From Bacillus sp. X1(2014) (GTDB lineage Bacteria > Bacillota > Bacilli > Bacillales_B > DSM-18226), in the NCBI RefSeq assembly GCF_007678255.1, contig NZ_VEED01000022.1, positions 22,766-86,765 of the forward strand: 64,000 nucleotides of DNA, in the 5' to 3' direction. Under the pieces are notes generated by a model, which had not been told where the DNA came from, did no database searches, and saw only the letters and a program-made list of their open reading frames with translations. Of this stretch, positions 37,380-45,795 are shown piece after piece. Made by a program: the position numbers and the translations under genes. Within the stretch, counting starts at the first letter, position 1. Each line of letters opens with the position of its first letter.

Positions 37380-37472
37380 TGACGATCAGACTTTATGAAA
37401 ATCCAATGCAATAGGTGAATGAATCAAGGAGAACCGTACCACAAGTACATGAGATTTTTTGAGAATAATTAT

Positions 37473-37583
37473 TTATAATTGGGTGCTTACAATGAAACGG
37501 TCTGCAGCCTCTCTAGTAGATTCCTTCCCAGTTAAATAGGCTAAAAATGCCTCTAGTTTTAAATCAAATGAATATTTGGCCAT
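37473..37583 (-). pseudogene. IS3-family transposase OrfA, N-terminal remnant
   Basis: A minus-strand ATG at 37583 opens a 36-codon frame MAKYSFDLKLEAFLAYLTG then KESTREAADRFIVS. This is the start of the helix-turn-helix OrfA of IS3 elements, cut after the first helices. The perfect hairpin at 37591-37632 lies just upstream, as in intact IS3 left ends. Confidence 0.75.
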
Positions 37584-37590
37584 AGAAAAA

Positions 37591-37632
37591 CTGCACCCCA
37601 ATTGTTAGTTGTGTCTAACAATTGGGGTGCAG
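37591..37632. terminator. Perfect 18-bp hairpin at the IS3 remnant end
   Basis: CTGCACCCCAATTGTTAG (37591-37608) pairs perfectly with CTAACAATTGGGGTGCAG (37615-37632), loop TTGTGT. It lies immediately outside the transposase start, where IS3 elements carry a stem that blocks read-through transcription. It may also mark the element's end. The rest of 37380-37728 holds no gene. Confidence 0.7.
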
Positions 37633-37728
37633 CTCATAATTGTGGTCTACCAAAATTGTCTTATTAAACTGTTTCTTTAATTAAAATACTTACAATCCAT
37701 CAAATAGATATATGCTTCCTATACATAA

Positions 37729-38373
37729 TTATTCAACCATTTTACCATGAATCATCATTGTTTTATAATCAATTGTTCCAGTAAATTGATTAGTCACTAC
37801 TCCGCCAAAAGCATTAGTCCCACGAAATTTTACTATAAAGCGAATTCCTTTCTCGAATCCTAAATCTGAGTATCTTGTTTCAACATGTTTGAATGAATCT
37901 GGGTCATTCATATTCTCCTTAATCATGTCATTTACTTCACGAATAGATCCATCCCAAGGAGAAAATAAACTCTCTATCCATTCTTGGTATTTTTTATGGG
38001 CCTTTTTAATTGCTGCTTCTTTTTTCTTAGTAGCTTCTTGTTGTTTTTTAATTGCATCTGCTTTAGCTTTTTCTTTAGCTTCTGCTTCAGCCCTAGCTTT
38101 TTCTTTAGCAATTTGTTCGGGTGTTTTCACGGACTTTTTTACTTCAGCTTCTTTCTTTTTCTCCGATTCTGTTTTTTGTACTTGTTTAGCTTCGGTTTTC
38201 TTTGGAGCCTTGTCATCTTTAGGAGTTAAGGCAATAAATAATACGAAGCATAATAATCCAAATATAAAATTCCTTTTTGCTTTTTTGTTTCTCTTAAACA
38301 ATGAGAAAATAAATAATCCTGAAAATACTAGCCACCCCAAAAAGAATATAACAAACACAATTAAATCCCCCAT
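37729..38373 (-). CDS. Membrane-anchored protein with charged coiled-coil linker
   Basis: This 214-residue protein has two hydrophobic segments in the first 50 residues (IVFVIFFLGWLVFSGLFIFS and FIFGLLCFVLFIAL). A long Lys/Glu/Ala coiled coil occupies about residues 55-135. A C-terminal domain of about 75 residues follows: LFSPWDGSIREVNDMIKENM, MNDPDSFKHVETRY, FRGTNAFGGVVTNQFTG. The C-terminal part resembles a domain found at the end of lipoproteins and membrane proteins in many bacteria. No function is known. The ribosome site is weak. Probably exposed on one face of the membrane. Confidence 0.75.
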   Translation of the reverse strand: MGDLIVFVIFFLGWLVFSGLFIFSLFKRNKKAKRNFIFGLLCFVLFIALTPKDDKAPKKTEAKQVQKTESEKKKEAEVKKSVKTPEQIAKEKARAEAEAKEKAKADAIKKQQEATKKKEAAIKKAHKKYQEWIESLFSPWDGSIREVNDMIKENMNDPDSFKHVETRYSDLGFEKGIRFIVKFRGTNAFGGVVTNQFTGTIDYKTMMIHGKMVE

Positions 38374-38523
38374 TATCTAGTTTTTTTATCTACTTGTATC
38401 TATACCTCGTACTTACATAAATTGAAAATTATTATTGATCTAGTTGTTATGCTAGGTAGATAATAAGTAGTGTGCTTTTTTGAATGTTAATAATTGCTTG
38501 ATAAACAAGAAGAACTGGAATAT

Positions 38524-39225
38524 TTAATATTTTTTGCCGAACGTTAGTATCACTTTGCTTTTGATTTCAATTCTGCTTCCTTTGTCTAATCGTACATTGT
38601 GTATAACAGGAGTACCATACTGATCTAATCCCATCATTTCAAGTACAAGTAAACTATCACTTGCATCATAAATAACTAAGCTTCCAAGACCACTTTTAGC
38701 ATTAATTGTGTATGTGCCTTCTGGTAAGTCCAAACCTACCGTATAAAAACCTGTTGTTAAATCAATTTGTTTGTCTTCGCCAATGGTCAATTTTTCAATG
38801 TTCGCTTTTAATTCGTTCACTTGCCTTTGTAGCTCTGACACTTTAGGATTTAACGTGTTCACTTGCCTTTGTAGCTCTGACACTTTAGGATTTAACGTGT
38901 TCACTTGGCTTTGTAAAACTGCCACTTTTGGTTTTAAAGTGTTGATTTGCGTTTGAAGTCCTTTAACTTGTTCATTCAATTTATTTTTAATTACTATTTT
39001 ATTAGAAGAAACGGAACTGTCGATATTTCCAGTTTTTAATGATTTAGCCTTTATGTAATAATCTTTTTTTATTTTATAGACACTCGAAGTAACCTTTTTG
39101 CCATCAATCGTAACTGAACTCTTTACTAAATAGGCTTTAACAAAAGAAGTTGCAGCATCAGCTACTCCTACTGAACCAAGAGTGATTGCACCGACTATTA
39201 ATATACTAATAAATTTCTTTTTCAT
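38524..39225 (-). CDS. Secreted coiled-coil protein
   Basis: This 233-residue protein has a signal peptide (MKKKFISILIVGAITLGSVG, cut after ADA). A beta-rich N-terminal part with VTIDGKKV resembles copper-amine-oxidase-like or stalk-type units. A coiled coil of three 14-residue repeats (KVSELQRQVNTLNP) and a beta-rich C-terminal domain (TGFYTVGLDLPEGTYTINAK) follow. The repeats correspond to exact 42-base DNA repeats at 38815-38898. The start at 39225 has GGGGGAAAAG. It should be exported to the cell surface; the role is unknown. Confidence 0.8.
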   Translation of the reverse strand: MKKKFISILIVGAITLGSVGVADAATSFVKAYLVKSSVTIDGKKVTSSVYKIKKDYYIKAKSLKTGNIDSSVSSNKIVIKNKLNEQVKGLQTQINTLKPKVAVLQSQVNTLNPKVSELQRQVNTLNPKVSELQRQVNELKANIEKLTIGEDKQIDLTTGFYTVGLDLPEGTYTINAKSGLGSLVIYDASDSLLVLEMMGLDQYGTPVIHNVRLDKGSRIEIKSKVILTFGKKY

Positions 39226-39378
39226 CTTTTCCCCCATAAAAATTAATTGATACTGCAAAAATTATCACTTCTGTTTTAAATAAATAATCCTATTGCTTAT
39301 TCGCCTTCATATTGTATAGCTGTGCCAATAGCTATACTGGAGATGTTCCACAAAAACAATTCAAAGGTAGCCTCTTCA

Positions 39379-39823
39379 TTAATGCTTACCTCCAGGCATA
39401 GGAACTACATAGTAAGTGGAACCAATCTCTTTAGCTACAGCATTTGCCTCTTCGACTTTTTCATTGTAGTTATCTATCTCACTTATGTACTTGTCGTATT
39501 CTTCATTGTATGTATCCAGTTGTTCATTGTAACTATCTACTGCTGAAGTATAATCTTCATAATAGTCCTCTGGTATCACATCTGGATATTCTGATTCATA
39601 ATCTTCTACTTCCTCTTTCAAACCTGTTACCTCATCCTCTATCTCGGATAATAAGGTCTTCATAGCCGCCGATACTAGCTTCAAGGTCTGATAGTTCCGT
39701 CTTTAGTTCCTCCAATTTAGCTTCTTCATCTTTGTTCGCAAGTTTTTGACCGCCAACTAATACGAGATTAATAACTCCATAGATTATTCCTATTGTAAAT
39801 ATGCTAAAAATAAAGCGTTTCAT
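39379..39823 (-). pseudogene. Frameshifted membrane-anchored coiled-coil protein
   Basis: Two minus frames make one protein. MKRFIFSIFTIGIIYGVINL (start 39823, behind AGGGGGAG) with the coiled coil LEELKTELSDLEASIGGYE runs into a frame ending at 39632. The downstream frame continues from about 39665 with LLSEIEDEVTGLKEEVEDY and ends YYVVPMPGGKH at 39379. A single-base shift near 39655-39665 separates them. It is either a real disruption or a sequence error. The intact form would be an N-terminally anchored acidic protein of about 145 residues. Confidence 0.7.
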
Positions 39824-40151
39824 AAATCTCCCCCTATACTTTTTTACTATAATCATACCTTCGCTATAGGTAAAAAGATATATAAAAATTAAAATTATAA
39901 ATGAAAGAAGAATTACAACCCTATTAACTTATTTCCCATAATTGGAATAATAGAAATGACTATTTATTTGTTAATGAAGTGATTAATCAAGCGCTTTAAA
40001 AATGGAAAAGGTGGGGGGGTTATAAAAAGGAGAATCAAAGATAAAAAGTTAAAAACAAACTTTATAACAATTAATTTCCAATAATAGAAAAATATTATAG
40101 AATTAAATTAGGCTTTAGGGCTCATTAGAGAAATTCAAAGGGGATAGAACC
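39824..40151. other. Divergent promoter region of the kinase operon
   Basis: This AT-rich gene-free stretch carries a G-run (GGTGGGGGGG near 40011). The first operon gene begins with AAAGGGG before ATG at 40152. I see no clear -35/-10 pair that can be assigned with confidence and no regulator gene nearby. Confidence 0.4.
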
Positions 40152-40883
40152 ATGACAAATGTAATGCCTGTATTAGAAGGAAATATCGCGAAGAGAACGT
40201 TACAATTTTTTTGGTTAGCAGACTACTCAGGTTCTATGAAGGGAGCTAAGATGCAGATCTTGAATCAAGCTATTCGCGATGTGCTTCCGGAGATTCGAGA
40301 CGCAGTCGCTTCACACCCGGAAGTACAAGTAATGATGCGTGCCATTAAATTTAGTGATTATGCGGAGTGGCATGTTGGACCGACTCCAGTGCCTATTGAA
40401 AATTTCACATGGAATGACTTACATGTACAAGGCCTAACAGCAACGGCGGAAGCGATTGACCTGCTATCGGAAGAATTGGACATTGAAAAAATGAATAGAA
40501 GAGGGTTGCCGCCAGTATGTATTCTCTTATCTGATGGGTTCTGTACAGATTCAGAAGAGGATTATAACAAGGCCATTCAAAAGCTTAATTCACTCCCATG
40601 GGGGAAAAGAGCAATCAGATTGGTTATTGCCATCGGGGAAGAGCATGAATATGACGAAAAGGAATTATTAAAGTTTGTGAGCCACAATGAAATAGGGGTT
40701 TTGAAAGCAAAAACACCGGAACAATTAATCCAGTACATCAAATGGGCAAGTGTGACTGCAACGGTGGGGGCATCTGTCGGAAAAAGTCATGTTGGCTCAG
40801 ACAATAGTCAGAAAAATGTGGTTCTTCCTGCACCGCCTCCTGCTGTTCAAACTACGCCAGATGATGACTTTGATGTTTTTTAA
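40152..40883 (+). CDS. TerY-like von Willebrand factor A domain protein
   Basis: This 243-residue cytosolic protein is nearly all VWA domain. The metal site (MIDAS) is complete: LADYSGSM near residue 22, GLTATAEAID near residue 97, and LLSDGFCTDSEEDY near residue 120. The tail is proline-rich and acidic (VLPAPPPAVQTTPDDDFDVF), a likely flexible contact. TerY proteins occur with PP2C phosphatases and kinases in the TerY-P triad, which is what follows here. It opens the operon with AAAGGGGATAG before ATG. Confidence 0.88.
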   Translation: MTNVMPVLEGNIAKRTLQFFWLADYSGSMKGAKMQILNQAIRDVLPEIRDAVASHPEVQVMMRAIKFSDYAEWHVGPTPVPIENFTWNDLHVQGLTATAEAIDLLSEELDIEKMNRRGLPPVCILLSDGFCTDSEEDYNKAIQKLNSLPWGKRAIRLVIAIGEEHEYDEKELLKFVSHNEIGVLKAKTPEQLIQYIKWASVTATVGASVGKSHVGSDNSQKNVVLPAPPPAVQTTPDDDFDVF

Positions 40884-40901
40884 TAGAGTGGGTGAGAAAC
40901 T

Positions 40902-42029
40902 ATGAACGATAGTAAGTACAAAGAAGGAATGAGTGAAAGCGGAAAGTCAAATTACGGATACTATAACATTACCTGTGTTCGGGGTGCGTCACACGTTAAA
41001 CATAATATCCCATGCCAGGATGCTTACGATTTTTTTAATGATGGTGGTAGTGACCACCCTTTTATTCTGGCGATTGCGGATGGTCATGGTGACAAGAGAT
41101 ATGACATGAGTCAATATGGTTCTGAATTAGCTTCAACAGTAGCAGTGGAACTAATAAGGGAATTTTATGAAGAACTTAAAGACTCTAATACTCTCTTATT
41201 TAGAACATTTAGAGATGATTTCCCAAAACAAGTAATAAGGGAATGGCGAAAGAAAGTCTTAAATCACGCAAATGATTATGGACTTGATACCAAAAACCGG
41301 TCAGAGGTTTACACAAGATATGGGACAACTTTACTAGTGGCTTTGGTAACCAAGGACGAAATACTGTTTGGACAATTAGGTGATGGTGATGTGGTATTAG
41401 TTGATGGTCAAGGAAACTGTACGATTCCTTTTCAACAAGAAGATGATTTGCTTGGAAGCGCCACGTATTCCTTATCATCAACCGAAGCCAATCGTTTTTG
41501 GAAAGCTGCACGGATGGATTTTCCTGCACAAACGCAATTCCTGGCACTGAGTACGGATGGATTATCCAACTGTTTTGAGGATGAAAGAAATTTTCACCAG
41601 TTTATGAGCAGTCTCTATTCGGCTTTGAAAGAGTCTGGCAACGTCTCCGAATATAACCGATTATCGGATATCCTGTTTGATTATTCGATGAGAGGGAGTG
41701 GTGATGATATAACCTTAGCTGCAATCGAGTTGCAAGGGTCAAGGGTAAATGAACCGCTTAACACTATTATAAATGATGTAGAGGACAAAGTTACGAACCA
41801 AGAATCTTTGAATGATCAAGATGATGAAAAAAAGAAAAAGGATTCTCTTTTAAAAAAGATCAACGAACAAATGGATTCTGCTGATCGATTGGGACATAAG
41901 CCATTATCAGAGGAGGAGAGCATAAATAAAGTAGCGGAAAGCAAGCAAGAGGAAACGCCTATCATCCATTTTGGCTCAAGACAAGATAAAGAAGGGATAA
42001 AAATCCTGTTTAACAAGAGAAGCAGATAA
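40902..42029 (+). CDS. PP2C-type Ser/Thr protein phosphatase
   Basis: This 375-residue protein carries a PP2C domain in residues about 20-275. HNIPCQDAYDFF and IADGHGDKRYD bind metal, YGTTLLVALV lies near residue 142, LGQLGDGDVVLVDGQG near residue 160, LSTDGLSNCFED near residue 210 and DDITLAAIEL near residue 267. A charged, disordered tail of about 100 residues with KKKKDSLLKKI follows. It would reverse phosphorylation by the kinase encoded next. It lies 18 bases after the VWA gene. Confidence 0.92.
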   Translation: MNDSKYKEGMSESGKSNYGYYNITCVRGASHVKHNIPCQDAYDFFNDGGSDHPFILAIADGHGDKRYDMSQYGSELASTVAVELIREFYEELKDSNTLLFRTFRDDFPKQVIREWRKKVLNHANDYGLDTKNRSEVYTRYGTTLLVALVTKDEILFGQLGDGDVVLVDGQGNCTIPFQQEDDLLGSATYSLSSTEANRFWKAARMDFPAQTQFLALSTDGLSNCFEDERNFHQFMSSLYSALKESGNVSEYNRLSDILFDYSMRGSGDDITLAAIELQGSRVNEPLNTIINDVEDKVTNQESLNDQDDEKKKKDSLLKKINEQMDSADRLGHKPLSEEESINKVAESKQEETPIIHFGSRQDKEGIKILFNKRSR

Positions 42030-42047
42030 AATCGGAGAGTGATTCAT

Positions 42048-43385
42048 ATGACGTTACAAATCGGTCAACAGGTGCTTACAGAAACAACAGGAGAGCTTTT
42101 AACCATTAAGAGGAAGCTGGGAGAAGGCGGGCAAGGAGCTGTTTACCTCGTTGAAGGCCATAGTAAAGGCACCAAAGCATTGAAGTGGTATAACCACGAA
42201 CAAGCAAATGAGGAACAGAAAAAGATGATACGAGATCTCGTGCAAACGGGCGCTCCAAGTGGAGAAGCAGGAAGGCGTTTTGTCTGGCCTATCGACACTG
42301 TCGTATCAGCTGGAACTTCTCAGTTTGGTTATTTGATGGATTTAATAGATACAAAGAGATTTGCCGAATTAGGGGAAGTATGGGCAAAGAGAAAACCCAC
42401 TCCTAACATGAAAGCTCTATGTAAAATCTCCTATGCTACGTCGGATTCATACAGAATGCTTCACTTGAGTGGGAGATGTTATCGAGATATATCATCCGGG
42501 AATATCATGTTCGATCCCCAAAATGGAGAAGTCTTAATCTGTGATAATGATAACATTGGAATTAACAATGAATCGGAAACACAAGTATGGGGGACTATGG
42601 AGTACATGGCTCCAGAGATTATTCGAGGCGAAGCAAGGCCATCTACAGACACTGATTTACATTCGCTAGCAGTTTTGTTATTTCAATTATGGATTTGGCA
42701 TCACCCGTTCCATGGCCAAATGGAATATAGTGTCCGTTCGTGGGATCTTACCGCCAAAAGGAAAATTTATGGTGAACAGCCTGTTTTTATTTTTGATCCT
42801 ACCAACAGAACGAATGAGCTTCCTAACGATCCAGATTATTTTACTGCAAAGAAAAGATGGGAAGTTTGCCCGGAACCCTTAAAGGAAAGGTTTATACAGG
42901 CTTTCACAGTAGGGTTACAAAACCCGAAACAGCGTGTAACAGAAAGCCAATGGCGGAAGCTGTTTTTACAGTTAGGTGACAGCATTGTTCAATGCGGGCA
43001 AGATTCAGCGGAAAACTTTTGGAGTGAATCGAAAAATGAAGTGCAATGTTGGCATTGTGGAAAGTCAGTAGGGGTGCCTCCTAGACTCTTGCTTAAAACA
43101 GCAGCTGGCCAGCAGTATGTTTTATTGAACAAAGGAACGGCTATTACTCGGCGCCACATTGACCCCACTGCTTCAGAGGAAGAATGGATGGAAGTGGTAG
43201 GGGAAATTGTACAAAATCCAAATAACCCATCAGTATGGGGGCTGCGAAACAAAACAACCGCCGCATGGAAGGGAATTAACAAAGCTGGGGCGGAAAAAGA
43301 CATTGAATCACAAAAAGCGGCGCCTCTACAAGATGGATTGAAAATTCAATTTCTTAGAAATGCGGAAGGAATAATTATTGGCTGA
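42048..43385 (+). CDS. Ser/Thr protein kinase with zinc-ribbon and FHA-like tail
   Basis: This 445-residue cytosolic kinase has the glycine loop LGEGGQGAVYLV near residue 25, the ATP-binding lysine in KALKWYN, catalytic YRDISSGNIMF near residue 145 (HRD replaced by YRD), ICDNDNIGI (DFG replaced by DND) and YMAPEIIRG near residue 185. After residue 330 a CWHCGK zinc-knuckle-like motif leads to a beta-rich part (LLNKGTAITRRHI, WGLRNKTTAAWKG, APLQDGLKIQF) that looks like a diverged FHA domain. Unlike PASTA kinases it has no membrane span. The start is ATG 42048, eight bases after GGAGAG. Confidence 0.88.
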   Translation: MTLQIGQQVLTETTGELLTIKRKLGEGGQGAVYLVEGHSKGTKALKWYNHEQANEEQKKMIRDLVQTGAPSGEAGRRFVWPIDTVVSAGTSQFGYLMDLIDTKRFAELGEVWAKRKPTPNMKALCKISYATSDSYRMLHLSGRCYRDISSGNIMFDPQNGEVLICDNDNIGINNESETQVWGTMEYMAPEIIRGEARPSTDTDLHSLAVLLFQLWIWHHPFHGQMEYSVRSWDLTAKRKIYGEQPVFIFDPTNRTNELPNDPDYFTAKKRWEVCPEPLKERFIQAFTVGLQNPKQRVTESQWRKLFLQLGDSIVQCGQDSAENFWSESKNEVQCWHCGKSVGVPPRLLLKTAAGQQYVLLNKGTAITRRHIDPTASEEEWMEVVGEIVQNPNNPSVWGLRNKTTAAWKGINKAGAEKDIESQKAAPLQDGLKIQFLRNAEGIIIG

Positions 43386-43402
43386 TTAGACGGAGGCTAG
43401 TT

Positions 43403-44647
43403 ATGACACAGTCCACCCAGGATGTATTAAAGAACATATTAAACATTTATGGCATTACCATTTGTTCCGAATCCAAAAGACTACAGGGCATCTTACAGGA
43501 TTGGGCCATTGAAAGTAAAGGGAAAATCAAAGCCTTAGTTTCAGTAGCAGAAGAAAACGTAGTCAATGAATTATTCAAGAATGCTGATCATCAGGTTGAC
43601 TATGCACTATATAGTCGTTTGGTCACTAGGGTCCATCAAAATACAGCTATTGAACAAAGTGTTGTTGAGTGGGCCATTGATTGTTGGATCCATGCGTTGG
43701 ACAAGAGTGTTCCACATAAGCCTATACACCAAGTGGGAAAAATCGGTGGTGGGTCCATACCAAAGAACCAATCAGTGAATCAGATGGTTGCTTTCCCAAC
43801 CAGCCCAATTAGCCAACCTTCACAAGCGGCCAATGGAATTCCTGTAAAACAAAGCTCAACACAACCGGTTGTGACGCAGAATAATCAAAATGGACTCAAT
43901 CAATCAACCGTCTCTCAACCGGTAAAAAGGAGTAAAGTGGCACCTGTGTTAGTAACCATTCTTATTGCAATTGGTGTTATTACCGGAGGATATAAGTTAT
44001 TCTCTTCGGAGGATGCCGTAGACTCGTCCAATGGACAGGAAATGGCAAGTGCAGATGAGAGTGTAAGTGTGGATGTGGAACCGGATAAGGAAGAGGGGAC
44101 AAATCAGGTTACGAAAGAAGTCACAGCGACAAATCCAGGTGAGTATATCTTCCCTGAAAGCAATACGAAAAGATTAACAGAAAGTGAAATAGCAAACTTG
44201 ACCTATGAACAACTTCGGTTAGCTAGAAACGAAATATATGCCCGTCATGGCTACTTATTTAAATCGGAGGATTTACAGACCTATTTTAACCAAAAAAGTT
44301 GGTATCATGAAGATGCTTCTTATGACGGAGTCACTTTGAGTGAGATAGAAAAATCCAATGTGGAATTAATCAAGAATCTGGAAAAAACCGGTTTTATCAT
44401 GCCTGGTAGTGATCAGCGGAGATTATCAGAAAGTGAACTAGCAAATTTGACGCTTGAAGAACTTCGATTAGCAAGAAACGAAATATATGCCCGTCATGGC
44501 TATATATTCAATTCGGAGAATTTGAATTCCTATTTTCAGCAAAAAAGTTGGTATCACGAAGATGCCTCTTATGATGGGATTACGTTAAGCGAGATTGAAA
44601 AATATAATGTGGAAATGATTCAGAACAGTGAGAGGTCAATACAGTGA
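43403..44647 (+). CDS. Membrane protein with two extracellular YARHG domains
   Basis: This 414-residue protein has a cytosolic N-terminal region of about 175 residues with a helical part and a Gln/Ser-rich linker. One membrane span (VAPVLVTILIAIGVITGGYK) follows, then an acidic linker and two tandem YARHG domains. Each domain reads LRLARNEIYARHGY, then QKSWYHEDASYDG, LSEIEK. The copies are about 80 percent alike. YARHG domains are outside-facing modules of unknown ligand. It could pass a wall signal to the kinase inside, or be its substrate. The start of the next gene overlaps its stop (GTGA). Confidence 0.88.
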   Translation: MTQSTQDVLKNILNIYGITICSESKRLQGILQDWAIESKGKIKALVSVAEENVVNELFKNADHQVDYALYSRLVTRVHQNTAIEQSVVEWAIDCWIHALDKSVPHKPIHQVGKIGGGSIPKNQSVNQMVAFPTSPISQPSQAANGIPVKQSSTQPVVTQNNQNGLNQSTVSQPVKRSKVAPVLVTILIAIGVITGGYKLFSSEDAVDSSNGQEMASADESVSVDVEPDKEEGTNQVTKEVTATNPGEYIFPESNTKRLTESEIANLTYEQLRLARNEIYARHGYLFKSEDLQTYFNQKSWYHEDASYDGVTLSEIEKSNVELIKNLEKTGFIMPGSDQRRLSESELANLTLEELRLARNEIYARHGYIFNSENLNSYFQQKSWYHEDASYDGITLSEIEKYNVEMIQNSERSIQ

Positions 44648-45612
44648 AGTCTAAAACAATTAATTTAGGAGTTATCTTGCTTTCTCTGATAATGGTAATT
44701 GCACTAGTTTTATATTTTAGCCATTCAGTGGGGAAGAAAAATTTGTTGAAAAGTAATAATAAACAGCAAGAGGATAGAGTAAGCACAGTTAAAAAAGAAG
44801 AGCAGGGAAAAAAGGATTCTACAGCCTCAGTGAATGTAGGAGGGGAAAATAGTGTCTCTCAAGAGAATGTGAAGGCATCGAATAAGGGAGTCCAGGAAAA
44901 TGCCGTTCCTGAGAGCTCTCGTGCCTCTTCAGTATCCACTAATTCTGAGAAAAAAGAAGAAGTTCAAAACGAATTTTTAGTGGTGATTGATCCGGGTCAT
45001 CAGGATCGAGCTAATACCGCTCCTGAGCCAGTCGGTCCTGGTGCTAAGGAAACGAAGATGAAGGTTACTGGTGGAACTTCAGGAGTTTCCACTGGAAAAC
45101 CAGAATATAAATTAACATTGGAAGCATCCCTCATTTTAGGTCAATTATTGGAAAGCAGAGGGGTAAAGGTTATTTTCACTAGAACTACTAACAACGTAAA
45201 TATCAGTAACAGAGAAAGAGCGGAGATTGCCAACCAAAATAACGCTGATTTATTTATACGTATCCATGCGGATGGAGCAACAAATAGAAATGTTCATGGT
45301 CTGTCTGTTCTCACTCCGGCGGAGAGCAGCCCGTACACGAAAGAAATCTTCAATGATAGTTTAAAAGCTTCCGAGTTTATCATTGATGAAACAAAGAAGA
45401 ATGCATCAGTTAAAGTAAACGGGATTTCTTACAGAGGTGACATGTCTGGTTTCAATTGGTCCAAAGTTCCTTGCACACTGGTGGAACTTGGATTTATGAC
45501 CAACCCAACGGAAGATAAGAACCTTTCTAATTCAGTTTATCTGAAGAACTTGCTTACCAATATGGCTGATGGTGTTATGCAATATGTTAGTTACAAAGAG
45601 AATGTAGAATGA
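44644..45612 (+). CDS. Exported N-acetylmuramoyl-L-alanine amidase (Amidase_3)
   Basis: This 322-residue protein has an N-terminal membrane anchor or signal (INLGVILLSLIMVIALVLYF) and a Ser/Glu/Lys-rich linker to about residue 110. The zinc amidase domain follows: VVIDPGHQD (first His), PEYKLTLEASLILG (Glu), IRIHADGATNRNVHGL (second His) and VELGFMTNPTED (catalytic Glu). It cuts the bond between MurNAc and the stem peptide. GTG start within the YARHG gene's end shows tight coupling, so wall cleavage is probably an output of this signalling operon. Confidence 0.92.
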   Translation: MKSKTINLGVILLSLIMVIALVLYFSHSVGKKNLLKSNNKQQEDRVSTVKKEEQGKKDSTASVNVGGENSVSQENVKASNKGVQENAVPESSRASSVSTNSEKKEEVQNEFLVVIDPGHQDRANTAPEPVGPGAKETKMKVTGGTSGVSTGKPEYKLTLEASLILGQLLESRGVKVIFTRTTNNVNISNRERAEIANQNNADLFIRIHADGATNRNVHGLSVLTPAESSPYTKEIFNDSLKASEFIIDETKKNASVKVNGISYRGDMSGFNWSKVPCTLVELGFMTNPTEDKNLSNSVYLKNLLTNMADGVMQYVSYKENVE

Positions 45613-45740
45613 TTCGATGCGTGTCACTCCTCGATATTTCTCAATTTCTTTTAAGTAGAGTAATCAGATTTTAATAAGCCAAAGAAATTCTCTATGACTG
45701 CGTTATCTATATAGTTTCCTTTAAGTAATAGCTTTGGATA
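45613..45740 (-). pseudogene. IS3-family transposase OrfB fragment
   Basis: On the minus strand the reading KGNYIDNAVIENFFGLLKSD, then a stop, then KKLRNIEE, matches the conserved stretch of IS3/IS150 OrfB integrase domains that holds the catalytic Glu (DNAxxEN-FF-LK-E). Nothing else of the element is present. It fills the gap between the amidase gene and the hairpin at 45758. Confidence 0.75.
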
Positions 45741-45757
45741 TTCTAAATACTTCAGGT

Positions 45758-45789
45758 GCAAAGGGATGGGCAATGACCCATCCCTTTGC
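45758..45789. terminator. Convergent terminator hairpin
   Basis: GCAAAGGGATGGG (45758-45770) pairs exactly with CCCATCCCTTTGC (45777-45789), loop CAATGA. It lies between two convergent genes. T-rich DNA (TGTCTTTTTT) follows about 15 bases downstream on the + side only. Confidence 0.6.
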
Positions 45790-45795
45790 TGATTC

